This document shows, in pieces, positions 55,233 to 63,092 of a stretch of 63,092 nucleotides of DNA. Each line of letters starts with the position of its first letter. Positions within the stretch are counted from its first letter, which is position 1. This stretch comes from Actinomyces sp. ZJ308 (GTDB lineage Bacteria; Actinomycetota; Actinomycetes; Actinomycetales; Actinomycetaceae): positions 1 to 63,092 of the forward strand of contig NZ_JAAIJY010000019.1 in the NCBI RefSeq assembly GCF_011752065.1. The letters run 5' to 3'. The notes below the pieces were generated by a model. The model searched no databases and was not told the DNA's origin. It was given only the letters and a program-made list of their open reading frames with translations. The translations under genes were made by a program, and so were the position numbers.

Positions 55233-56375
55233 ATGCTGACCGTCTTCTCCTACCAGGTGCTCAGGCTCCTGCGCGACCGGGTCCTGCTCGTGTGGACCCT
55301 CGGCTTCCCGGTCGTCCTGTCCCTCATCTTCATGGCGATGTTCTCCAACCTGGACAAGGCCTACGAGGCCACCCCCATGAGCTTCGGCATCGTCCAGGAC
55401 GAGGCCTACCGGACGGCACCCGGGCTGGACGCCGTCGTCGAGCAGATCTCCGCCGACGACGCCGATCCCCACCTCATCACCAAGGTCACCCACCCCACCG
55501 CCTCCGAGGCCGCGGCCGCCGCGAAGCGGGGAGACACCAACGGCTACCTGGCCGTCGAGGACGGCGAGCCCGTCCTGCACGTGACCCAGAAGGGCAACGA
55601 GGCCGAGACGACCCGGGTCCTGCGGGTGGTCATGGACTCCTACACCCAGGCCCGGGCCGAGCACGAGGCGATCCTCGAGGCCGGGACGCCGCCGGAGCAG
55701 GTGGCCGCACTCCAGGCCGACCGCTCCTTCACCCGCTCGATCTCAGTGACGCCGACCCCGGTCAAGCCCGAGACGCAGTACTACTTCTCGCTGCTGGCCT
55801 TCGCCTGCGGCATGGGGACGACCGTCGCGCTGGTCGCCGTGCAGGGCATCATGGCCACCTCGCACCTGGGGGCGCGCCAGACCATGGCCGGCCTGCCGCG
55901 GTGGAAGGTCCTCACAGCCACGCTCGCGGCCTCCTGGGTGAGTGTCCTGGGTTGCCTGCTCGTCGCCTTCGTCTTCATGGCCACGGTGGTGGGCGTGGAC
56001 TTCGGCCCTCACGTACTCCTGTGCCTGGTGGCGATCGGGGTGTGCAGCCTCATGTCCAGCGCCGCAGGCGCCGCACTGGGGACCCTCGGGAGAGTGAACG
56101 TCGGGATGGTCTCGGGGATCACCTCCCTGCTGTCACTGTTCACCGGCCTGTACGGGCCCGCGGCCCAGTCGCTGGCCACCAGTGTGGAGCACAACGTCCC
56201 GCTGCTGGCGCAGGCCAACCCCCTGTGGCAGGCGGCCCGCTGCTTCTACGGGCTGCTCTACTACGACTCCCTGACCCCCTTCGCCCGCAGCTGCGCGGCC
56301 CTGCTGGGCATGACCTGCCTGTTCCTGACCATTGCCCTGATCCGTGCCCGGAGGATGAACCATGAGCACCTTTAA
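55233..56375 (+). CDS. ABC-2 type permease
   Basis: 380 residues. N-terminal helix (about 18-38), a long exported loop (about 40-190) and five further helices, the standard ABC-2 topology (YhgE/NatB-like). Starts 1 nt after the ATPase stop. Overlaps the second permease by 14 nt, so the pair is probably assembled as a heterodimer. Confidence 0.9.
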   Translation: MLTVFSYQVLRLLRDRVLLVWTLGFPVVLSLIFMAMFSNLDKAYEATPMSFGIVQDEAYRTAPGLDAVVEQISADDADPHLITKVTHPTASEAAAAAKRGDTNGYLAVEDGEPVLHVTQKGNEAETTRVLRVVMDSYTQARAEHEAILEAGTPPEQVAALQADRSFTRSISVTPTPVKPETQYYFSLLAFACGMGTTVALVAVQGIMATSHLGARQTMAGLPRWKVLTATLAASWVSVLGCLLVAFVFMATVVGVDFGPHVLLCLVAIGVCSLMSSAAGAALGTLGRVNVGMVSGITSLLSLFTGLYGPAAQSLATSVEHNVPLLAQANPLWQAARCFYGLLYYDSLTPFARSCAALLGMTCLFLTIALIRARRMNHEHL

Positions 56376-57546
56376 GACGTGTCTGAGAATCGTGGCCGCC
56401 CACCGGGCCTACGTCCTCATCTACCTGGTGGTGATGTCCCTGTTCGGTCTGCTGACCGGGGTGGCCCGCTCCGAGGACTACTCCGGCCAGGTCACGAGGG
56501 CCACGGCCAGCGTGGCCGTCATCGACCGCGACGACTCCGCGGTCTCCCACGGAATCCGGGACTACGTCGAGTCCGTCGGCAAGGTTCAGCCGCTTGAGGA
56601 CTCCAGGCAGGCCATTCAGGACGCCACCGCGCAGAACCGCATCAACTACGTCCTCATCATTCCCTCCGGCTACGGGCAGGACCTTCAGCAGGCCGCACGT
56701 CAGGGCACCGAGCCTCCCCGGATGGACACGGTCATCAGCTACGAGTCGGCCTCGGGGGCGCTGATGGACGTGCGCACCAGCTCCTACACGGGGCAGGTGG
56801 CCGACTACCTGTCGACACTCACAGACGACCCGGCGCGCGCCGTCGCCCTGGCCAAGGACACGATGGACCACTCCACCGCGGCCGAGCGGATCGCCCAGGA
56901 CACGACTCCCCTGCCGCACCGCCTCGTCGTCTACGCCAGGTTCTCCTTCTACCCGCTCCTGGCCTTCGCGGTCGTGACCATCTCGACGCTCATGACGTCG
57001 CTGGGGCGCCGCGCGGTCCGCTCCCGCCTCGACGCCGCCCCGGTCAGTGGCCGGACCCGGAACCTCGGGCTGCTGGGCGCGTGCCTCATCGTCGGCGCCG
57101 TCGGGTGGCTGTGGATCCTCGGTCTGGGGGTCGCGGCCTTCGGGGCCGACGCCGTGGCGACCTCGGCCCCGCTCCTGGGGGTGGTCGGGGCGGCCCTGGG
57201 CGCCTACATGCTCGTGGCGGTCTCGGTGGGATTCCTCATGGGGCAGATCGGCCTGGGCCAGCACGCGGCCAACGCCATCGCCAATATCGGCGGCATGGCG
57301 CTGTCCTTCCTGGCCGGAGCCTGGGTCCCCACCGAGTGGCTGCCCGACGCCGTCGCCCAGGTCGCCAGGCTCACGCCCGGGTACTGGGCGGACCAGGCGA
57401 TCTCCGGGGCCTACACCGCCACCTCGATGTCCGCCGACGTCATCGGCCCCCTGCTCGTCAACTGCGGGATCTGCGCCCTGTTCGCCGTCGCGATCTTCGC
57501 CATCGCCATGGCCGTGGGCCGCACCCGGGCGCGGTCATCGCTGTGA
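56362..57546 (+). CDS. ABC-2 type permease
   Basis: 394 residues with the same layout as the preceding permease: first helix about 16-35, exported loop, then five helices from about residue 195, ending RTRARSSL. The three exporter genes form one unit. The 3' end overlaps the convergent aldo-keto reductase gene by 12 bp. Substrate unknown; regulation by a LuxR-type two-component system suggests response to a membrane-active compound. Confidence 0.9.
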   Translation: MSTFKTCLRIVAAHRAYVLIYLVVMSLFGLLTGVARSEDYSGQVTRATASVAVIDRDDSAVSHGIRDYVESVGKVQPLEDSRQAIQDATAQNRINYVLIIPSGYGQDLQQAARQGTEPPRMDTVISYESASGALMDVRTSSYTGQVADYLSTLTDDPARAVALAKDTMDHSTAAERIAQDTTPLPHRLVVYARFSFYPLLAFAVVTISTLMTSLGRRAVRSRLDAAPVSGRTRNLGLLGACLIVGAVGWLWILGLGVAAFGADAVATSAPLLGVVGAALGAYMLVAVSVGFLMGQIGLGQHAANAIANIGGMALSFLAGAWVPTEWLPDAVAQVARLTPGYWADQAISGAYTATSMSADVIGPLLVNCGICALFAVAIFAIAMAVGRTRARSSL

Positions 57547-58581
57547 GGCGTCCTGCCCGGCCGACGTCACCCGATCGGTCGTCGAGCCGGGCAGCGCCCC
57601 CTCACCGGGGCGGGCCAGCGGGCCCACGAGCTCATGGGCCCGGTAAGGCTCCTCGAGGAAGGCGACCTCCTCCTCGGTGAGTCTCAGGTCAAGGGCCCGC
57701 ACGGCGTCGTCGACTCGGCTCGGACGTGAGCAGCCGACGATGGGGGCGGCCACGCCCTTGGCCCACAGCCAGGCCAGGGCGACGTCGGACATGGCCACCC
57801 CGTGGCGCTCGGCGAGAGAGGCGACACGCTCGATGATGGGCATGTCGGTCTCCCGCTCACGGTCGTACTTGCCACGCATGGTGGCGTCGGTGGTGGAGCG
57901 CACCGAGTCGGAGTCCCAGGTGGGGCGCGTCAGGTGCCCGGAGGCCAGCGGGCTGTAGGGGGTCAGTGACATGCCGTACTGGCGGCACACGGGGATCATC
58001 TCCCGCTCGTCCTCGCGGTAGAGCAGGTTGTAGTGGTTCTGCATGGAGGCGAACCGGGTCCAGCCGTGGGCGTCGGCCACCGCCTGCATGTTGTGCAGCT
58101 GATAGGCGTACATGGCCGATGCCCCCAGGGCCCGCACCTTCCCGGAGCGCACGAGGGAGTCGAGGGCCTCCATGGTCTCCTCGACGGGGGTGTCGTAGTC
58201 GAAGCGGTGGATGATGTAGAGGTCGAGGTAGTCGGTACCCAGGCGCTTGAGGGTCCCGTCGATCTCACGCTCGATGGCCGCGCGCGACAGGTGCCCCTCG
58301 TTGAAGTAGACCTTGGAGGCCAGCACCACGTCCTCGCGCCTGACACCGAGGTTCTTCAACGAGGTCCCGATGAACTCCTCGCTCGTGCCGTAGGCGTAGA
58401 CGTTGGCGGTGTCGATGAAGTTGACGCCCAGCTCCAGGGCACGGGCGATGACGGCCTGGGTGGTCTCCTGGTCGATGACCCACTGGTGGAAGTCCGGGAA
58501 GACCTTCCCGAAGCTCATCCCTCCGATGCACAGCCGGGGGATGGTGATGTCCGTGGTGCCGAGCTGGGTGTACTGCATCAT
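57535..58581 (-). CDS. Aldo-keto reductase
   Basis: 348 residues. Catalytic Asp/Tyr in FIDTANVYAYGTSEEF, Lys in VVLASKVYF, His in LYIIHRFDYD; C-terminal cofactor site VAAPIVGCSRPSRVDDAVRAL. It fits the YajO/AKR11-13-like group that reduces aldehydes with NADPH. The start ATG at 58581 is preceded by GAAAGGAC. Monocistronic and convergent with the exporter, overlapping its last gene by 12 bp. Confidence 0.92.
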   Translation of the reverse strand: MMQYTQLGTTDITIPRLCIGGMSFGKVFPDFHQWVIDQETTQAVIARALELGVNFIDTANVYAYGTSEEFIGTSLKNLGVRREDVVLASKVYFNEGHLSRAAIEREIDGTLKRLGTDYLDLYIIHRFDYDTPVEETMEALDSLVRSGKVRALGASAMYAYQLHNMQAVADAHGWTRFASMQNHYNLLYREDEREMIPVCRQYGMSLTPYSPLASGHLTRPTWDSDSVRSTTDATMRGKYDRERETDMPIIERVASLAERHGVAMSDVALAWLWAKGVAAPIVGCSRPSRVDDAVRALDLRLTEEEVAFLEEPYRAHELVGPLARPGEGALPGSTTDRVTSAGQDASQR

Positions 58582-58795
58582 CTGTCCTTTCAGGATCGAG
58601 CGGCTCCCTACTGCCGACGGCGACGACAGTCCTGTGTCCGCGCCTCGTGGAGGCCCGTGGAAGACGATAGAAGCGGATCGGTCTCACCGGGCGCTCGTTT
58701 TCGACGCTACCACGGCCTGCTCCGCACGATCCCGGCCCTGGGTGGTTCTGCCAGGCCCCGGCAGGTCCCGCGAGGGCCCTGATCCGGGAGACGGT

Positions 58796-60643
58796 TCACG
58801 CGAGCTCGGCGGCCAGGAGGTCCAGGCCCACGCTGCCCAGGCCGATGCCGCGGTTGTGGAAGGCCCGCAGGTCGAGCTCCTCCCCCGCCGCCCGGGCCCG
58901 ACGCCGGGCCCGGACCCGCCCCTCCAGCCAGACCCGCTCGCCGAGCACGTAGGACAGGCCCTGAGCCGGCCAGCCCAGCTGCTTGTCCACCTCGAACCGG
59001 ATGAAGCCCTCCCCCAGGACGGTGTGGGCGCGCAGCGCCGCCTCGACCGTGGTCCGGTCCCACTGCGCGCTGCCGCCGGCACCGGGCAGGGAGGCTATCT
59101 CATCCGGTACCGGAAGCCAGGAGTGGACGCCGAGGTCGACCAGGATCCTCACGATCCGCCAGCGCCTCGCCGCGAGCCAGCCGAAGCGGTCGGCCGGCCC
59201 GCTCAGCAGCCCGGTCTCGAGCGCGAGCCTCTCCGCGTACAGGGCCCAGCCCTCGTTGCATCCGGGGACCTTCCCCAGGTGCCGCTGCCACAGGCTCAGG
59301 GAGGCATCGAGGCTCTGCGCGCCGGAGTGGGCGTGATGCCCGGGAACCGACTCGTGCAGGACCGTGGTGCGCTCCGCCCAGGGCCAGACCGTCTCGTCTC
59401 CGACGGCGAAGGAGCGCAGGACCCTGCCGGGAAGGCCGCGGCCGGGGTCGGGCTCCTCGTAGTGGACGCCGCCGCCGGGAGCATCGAGCAGGACCTCCGG
59501 GCGCCCCAGGGCATCGGGCACGTCGAGCAGGCGCCCGACGACGGCGTCCCACGCCTCGTCAGCCACGTCCTTGGCCCAGCGCGGGAAGTCCTCGGGGCTC
59601 ATCCCGGTGGTGGGATCGGTGCGCAGGTGGGCGTCGAGGTCGGCGGCCCGGGCGCCGGGACCCAGGACCTCGGTGGCCAGGGCGTCCTGGGCGGCGACGA
59701 CGTCGGCCAGCTCCTGGCGCGCCCACTGGTAGACCTCGGCGGCGTCGAAGGAGGTGCCGAGCATACGGCGCACCCAGCGGGCGTGGCGCTGCGGCCCCAC
59801 GCCCTCGCGCGGTGAGGTGAGCCGGGCCAGCTCACCGCGCAGGTAGACACCCAGGTCGGCTGCCGCCCGGGCGGCGTCGTCGGCGGCGACCTGGAGGTCT
59901 CGTGCCAGGGCGCCCTCCGGCGCAGCGAGATCGCCGCCCAGGTCGCCGCGGGCTCGGGAGGTCATGAGGCGCGCCAGCTCGTCGGTCTGCCGGGCGACGG
60001 CCTCGACCTGGCCGCGGGGAGGCGTGACGCCCCGGGCGGCACTGGCCGCCAGGGAGTCGCGAATGCCCGCAAGGGCTCGGGGCGCGGCGCGGTACCTGGC
60101 GGCCAGGCCCGCCCAGTCCGGCCTGGCCGAGCCGGGGCCGGGAGGCTCGGTGGGCAGGGCGGCGAGCAGGCGACGCACGCGCTGGAGGGGCGAGGTGAGG
60201 ATGTTGAGCTCGGCGCCCTGGTCACCGGAGTCGATGAGCTCGATGGAGGTCTCCAGGCGGTCGAGCAGGTGGGCGCGCAGGACCCGCACCGCCCGGGGCG
60301 CTGTGGCCCACGGATCACCATCCCGAGAGCCGCTGGTCCGGGGAGCAGCGTTGCCCTCGTCATCGTCTCCGACGTCGTCGCCCCTGGCTCCGGGTGCACT
60401 CGCAGGCCCGGGCGGCTCGACGTCGTGGACGAGGCGGCGCAGCCTGCGCTCGACGATGCTGCGCTCGGCCAGCGCCTCGGGGCCGGTCTCTGACAGGAGC
60501 ACGCGGCTGGGCAGGCCGGTGGCCTCCGCTGCGACGGGATCCTGCGCGGCCAGGAGCCGGGCGTAGTCATCGGCCAGGTCGATCAGTCGGGTGCGCACCG
60601 GCCCCCAGGCGTCCCCGATTTCCCGGATCTCCCGGGCGTGCAC
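58796..60643 (-). CDS. DUF885 family metallopeptidase-like protein
   Basis: 615 residues from GTG 60643, six bases after GGAGGT; GTG 60649 overlaps the upstream stop but has no spacing. DUF885 proteins resemble gluzincin peptidases: HESVPGHH (430-437) carries the two histidines and glutamate of the metal site, and NEGWALYAERLALETG the third-ligand helix. No signal peptide. It overlaps the 3' end of the amidohydrolase region on the same strand, suggesting joint breakdown of peptides or amides. Confidence 0.88.
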   Translation of the reverse strand: MHAREIREIGDAWGPVRTRLIDLADDYARLLAAQDPVAAEATGLPSRVLLSETGPEALAERSIVERRLRRLVHDVEPPGPASAPGARGDDVGDDDEGNAAPRTSGSRDGDPWATAPRAVRVLRAHLLDRLETSIELIDSGDQGAELNILTSPLQRVRRLLAALPTEPPGPGSARPDWAGLAARYRAAPRALAGIRDSLAASAARGVTPPRGQVEAVARQTDELARLMTSRARGDLGGDLAAPEGALARDLQVAADDAARAAADLGVYLRGELARLTSPREGVGPQRHARWVRRMLGTSFDAAEVYQWARQELADVVAAQDALATEVLGPGARAADLDAHLRTDPTTGMSPEDFPRWAKDVADEAWDAVVGRLLDVPDALGRPEVLLDAPGGGVHYEEPDPGRGLPGRVLRSFAVGDETVWPWAERTTVLHESVPGHHAHSGAQSLDASLSLWQRHLGKVPGCNEGWALYAERLALETGLLSGPADRFGWLAARRWRIVRILVDLGVHSWLPVPDEIASLPGAGGSAQWDRTTVEAALRAHTVLGEGFIRFEVDKQLGWPAQGLSYVLGERVWLEGRVRARRRARAAGEELDLRAFHNRGIGLGSVGLDLLAAELA

Positions 60644-60645
60644 GC

Positions 60646-62160
60646 TCACACCTCCGGGTGGCGGGCGGCCCGGGCGCTGCGCTCGCGCCACTCGGCCAGG
60701 GTCGCGGCGGGCCCGGCCTCCTCGGCGGGTGGCTCGGAGGCGGCCAGGCCCTCGACCCGGTCGGGGCGGAACTCGCGGCCGCGGGCGACCACCAGGCGCA
60801 GGTCGTGCAGGACAGTCAGGTCCTCGCGCGGGTCCCCGGCGACGGCAATGAGGTCGGCCTCGAAGCCGGGGGCCAGCACCCCGGTGACGCCGGCACGTCC
60901 GATGGCGGCGGCGGCCCGGGAGGTGGCGGCCAGCAGCACCTCGGTGCGGGGCAGTCCCACGGCCTCCAGGGCCCTCAGCCCACCGACGTAGGCGCGCTGC
61001 GGGGAGGCGGGGATGCCGGCGTCGTGGCCGGCGACGATCCGCACCCCGTGCTCCCACAGCCGGCGGGCGGGCGGGGCGAAGGCGGGGTCGGCCGCGATGA
61101 TGCCGGGCAGGCCGGCGACGATCGTGCAGTCGACGTAGACGCCTGCACGCGCCATCTCGTCGGCCAAGTGGGGGTCGAACTCGGTGCGCCCGGCCGCCGA
61201 GACGAAGGAGGCGTGAGCGATGTAGTCCACCCCGGCACGCACGGCCCGCTCGATGCCCTGGGTGCCGTGGGCGTGAGCAGCCGTCCACCTGCCCAGACGG
61301 TGGGCCTCGTCGAACAGGACCCGCAGCTCCTCGGTGGTGAACTGGGCGAACCAGGGCGCGGAGCCTCCGGTCATGAAACCGCCGGTGGCCATCACCTTGA
61401 TCGTGTCGGCCCCCATGAGGTGGTGGTGGCGAACCTGGTGGCGGATCTCGTCCAGGGAGTCGGCGGCCCCGCCGGCGTGGTGGGCGTGCCCACCGGTGGT
61501 GGTGATCTGCGGCCCGGAGGCGATGATCCGTGGCCCGCGCAGCTCTCCGGCGTCGACGGCGTCGCGCAGGGCGACGTCGACGTAGTGGCGCGCCCCGAGG
61601 GACTGGACGCCGGTGACGCCCTCGCTGAGCAGCTCGCGCGCGGCACGAGCGGCGTTGAGGGTCAGGCGGGCGACCTCGTGCGGCCCGTAGTCGGGGTACT
61701 CGACGTCGGTGTCGGAGGTGGGCAGGTGGTCATGGGTCTCGATGAGCCCGGGCATGAGGGTGGTCCCCGGCAGGTCCACTCGCCTGATCTCTCGGGGGTC
61801 GACGTCGGGGAGGAGCTCGCCCAGGCGCCCTTCGAGCTCGACCGAGGTTCCGACGGCCAGGATGTCCCGTCCTCGCAGGAGAACGGCCCCGCCCCGGCCG
61901 GCCGCACGCGCCTCGGCCGCCTCCGCCTCGCTGTGGATGTCGGACTGGATGCCGGACTGGATGCCGATGGTCTCAAGACTGCCCTCGGCCTGGCCGCGCC
62001 GGCCGGTGAGGACCCGGTCGGCACTCACCAGGGCGGCCGAGCACCCGTCGAGGCGCTCACCGCCGTCGGTAGGAGGGGTGGTCCAGCCTGCGGCGCCCCC
62101 GGCCCGGGTGGACACGGTGGGCGAATCGGGCGCAGTGGGTTCAGCGGGCTGATCGGTCAT
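60646..62160 (-). CDS. Amidohydrolase (imidazolonepropionase-like)
   Basis: 504 residues. Metal-binding HxH in LIETHDHLPTSD (H143, H145), further histidines in AAHAHGTQGIE and YIAHASFV, and the C-terminal ATSRAAAAIGRAGVTGVLAPGFEADLIAV that closes the amidohydrolase composite domain. An Ala/Gly-rich N-terminal extension of about 40 residues is unusual, so the true start might be later. Resembles Xaa-Pro dipeptidase-type amidohydrolases. Translationally linked to the DUF885 gene. Confidence 0.9.
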   Translation of the reverse strand: MTDQPAEPTAPDSPTVSTRAGGAAGWTTPPTDGGERLDGCSAALVSADRVLTGRRGQAEGSLETIGIQSGIQSDIHSEAEAAEARAAGRGGAVLLRGRDILAVGTSVELEGRLGELLPDVDPREIRRVDLPGTTLMPGLIETHDHLPTSDTDVEYPDYGPHEVARLTLNAARAARELLSEGVTGVQSLGARHYVDVALRDAVDAGELRGPRIIASGPQITTTGGHAHHAGGAADSLDEIRHQVRHHHLMGADTIKVMATGGFMTGGSAPWFAQFTTEELRVLFDEAHRLGRWTAAHAHGTQGIERAVRAGVDYIAHASFVSAAGRTEFDPHLADEMARAGVYVDCTIVAGLPGIIAADPAFAPPARRLWEHGVRIVAGHDAGIPASPQRAYVGGLRALEAVGLPRTEVLLAATSRAAAAIGRAGVTGVLAPGFEADLIAVAGDPREDLTVLHDLRLVVARGREFRPDRVEGLAASEPPAEEAGPAATLAEWRERSARAARHPEV

Positions 62161-62317
62161 GGCGGGTCCTTGGTCGGCGGTCGGGATGCGGCGGGCTCGG
62201 CCGGGCGGGCGGTTCCCGTATCTCGGGCGGTGTCTCAGACAACGCTGTCACAGGTTGCCACAGATACTGTCCCAGATCCTCGCCCGTCCTCTCTCGGGAC
62301 GAGTGGCCCGAAGGACC

Positions 62318-62974
62318 TCAGAGCCCACTGAGCCGGCCGGCTCGTCGGGCCTCGGTCCAGCCGCGCAGCTGCTCCCAGCTGCCGGCTCCACCGGGCCCGG
62401 AGAACAGGGGCGAGCCACCCAGGTGCTCGCGGTTCGCGGGCGCGTTCCAGCGCTCGGTGGGATTGCCGTCGACCGGTTTGCCGTCCCCGGGCTCACCGAA
62501 GGCGCTGCGCCAGGTGCCGTCCTTGCGCGGCAGGATCCCGTTGGCGCGGTCCTCGCGTTCGGTGGCGAATCCGGGGGTGGCGTGCAGGTCGCGGGCGTAG
62601 GCCCACAGATTCGGGAAGTCAGTGATCCGCGCCGCCGCACCCAGCTCAGCCGGGAACGACGGACGATAACCCTGATCGAACGACGCCAACGTGACGAACA
62701 ACCGCACATCGGAGTCCGTCAACCGCTCCCCGAACAGATACCGACGAGAAGCCAACCGGAAGTCCAGCTCCGCAAGCCTGGCCTCCCACACCCCCTTCGC
62801 CACCCGGGCAGCCCCCAGAGAACCAGCGAACAACACCTTGTACGGACCATTATTCACATCATCGAACAACTGCTGATTCAACGCATCAATCTCATCACGC
62901 AGACCCACCGGATACAGATCCGGGGCCCCCACCCCATGCAACGACCGCCACGCCGTAGCCCACTCATAGGACAA
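62318..62974 (-). pseudogene. Glutathionyl-hydroquinone reductase, C-terminal remnant
   Basis: 218 codons corresponding to the C-terminal GST-like helical domain: DEIDALNQQLFDDVNNGPYKV, RRYLFGERLTDSDVRLF, and DFPNLWAYARDLHATPGF are hallmarks of the ECM4/YqjG family. Family members have about 330-360 residues and use an N-terminal CPW cysteine, which is missing here. Similarity begins immediately at the junction with the IS3-type element near 62975, so the gene was most likely split by its insertion. The remnant opens with TTG and lacks any ribosome site. Codon choice differs between its first and last parts. Confidence 0.85.
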
Positions 62975-63092
62975 CTGGAGTGCGTGGTGTTTCTCGGACA
63001 GGGGGAGTTTTTCTTCCCGTGAGTCGATAGGATGGAGACCATGCCAGCAGCGAAATACTCAGAGGAGTTCAAGGCCCAGGTCGTGCGTGAGG
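62975..63092 (+). mobile_element. Left end of an IS3-type insertion sequence (runs off the window)
   Basis: The boundary is set where reductase similarity stops, at about 62975, followed by TGGAGTGCGTGGTG and 66 nt of leader before a transposase gene. The start with TG fits IS3-family termini, but the terminal inverted repeat and target duplication cannot be confirmed because the other end is outside the window. Confidence 0.7.
63041..63092 (+). CDS. IS3-family transposase OrfA, N-terminal fragment
   Basis: Only 17 codons are in the window: MPAAKYSEEFKAQVVRE, the typical start of the IS3/IS911 helix-turn-helix OrfA (xKYSxEFKxxVV). ATG 63041 is preceded by GATGGAGACC. The gene continues beyond the right edge; it is not truncated within what can be seen. 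Confidence 0.8.
   Translation, partial: MPAAKYSEEFKAQVVRE

Noticed and set aside
58796-61288. 830-codon frame extending DUF885 upstream
   Set aside because: The extension lies in antiphase over the amidohydrolase gene; a well-spaced GGAGGT supports the GTG start at 60643.

Overview
This window looks like a chromosomal segment of a high-GC actinobacterium, most likely an oral Actinomyces or close relative. The evidence is the base composition, the GC-ending codons, frequent GTG starts, the tsaC-wecA-atpI-atpBEFHAGDC-DUF2550-nucS order, the mismatch endonuclease NucS, and a PspC-fused histidine kinase. The genus assignment is inferred from gene content; no marker gene was compared.

Layout. 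0-12 kb (minus strand) is core: threonylcarbamoyl-AMP synthase, an undecaprenyl-phosphate sugar-1-phosphate transferase, the complete F1Fo ATP synthase operon, a DUF2550 protein and nucS, ending in what appears to be a truncated AlkZ-like winged-helix gene at the left edge. 12-17.6 kb is an envelope-stress module: LuxR-type response regulator, PspC-histidine kinase, divergent PspC membrane protein, a repeat-rich membrane protein and an SdpI-like protein. 17.6-21 kb holds an AT-rich patch with a lipoprotein, a DJ-1/PfpI protein and a GH13 alpha-amylase. 21-24.7 kb is a compact defence/addiction island (RHH antitoxin, Doc toxin, McrC, EVE-like-McrB) bracketed by two 117-bp direct repeats.

25-38 kb is a string of small redox and detoxification units, several with their own regulator (MerR, HxlR, TetR) and dyad-symmetric DNA nearby: aldo-keto reductase, YciI-like protein, hydrolases, quinone oxidoreductase, two SDRs, an NTF2-like protein and a carboxymuconolactone decarboxylase-like protein, followed by a GH3 beta-glucosidase with inverted domain order. 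38-42 kb has a membrane protein, an HSL-type esterase, a Fic protein with its own winged helix and a three-half-site operator, and a zinc-ribbon XRE regulator. 42-50 kb is a LysR-linked cluster: aldo-keto reductase, three secreted or lipid-anchored alpha/beta hydrolases, an NAD(P)-binding reductase, an exported Tat-lipoprotein flavodoxin, an esterase and a cytosolic flavin protein.

50-52 kb carries a DinJ/YafQ toxin-antitoxin pair and a hydrolase lying between two 63-bp direct repeats. 52-57.5 kb is a two-component system next to an ABC-2 exporter. 57.5-63 kb has an aldo-keto reductase, a DUF885 metallopeptidase-like protein with an amidohydrolase, and the C-terminal remnant of a glutathionyl-hydroquinone reductase cut by an IS3-type element that runs off the right edge. 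A nested palindromic repeat occurs twice (1.3 and 52.1 kb). No rRNA, tRNA or CRISPR array was seen.
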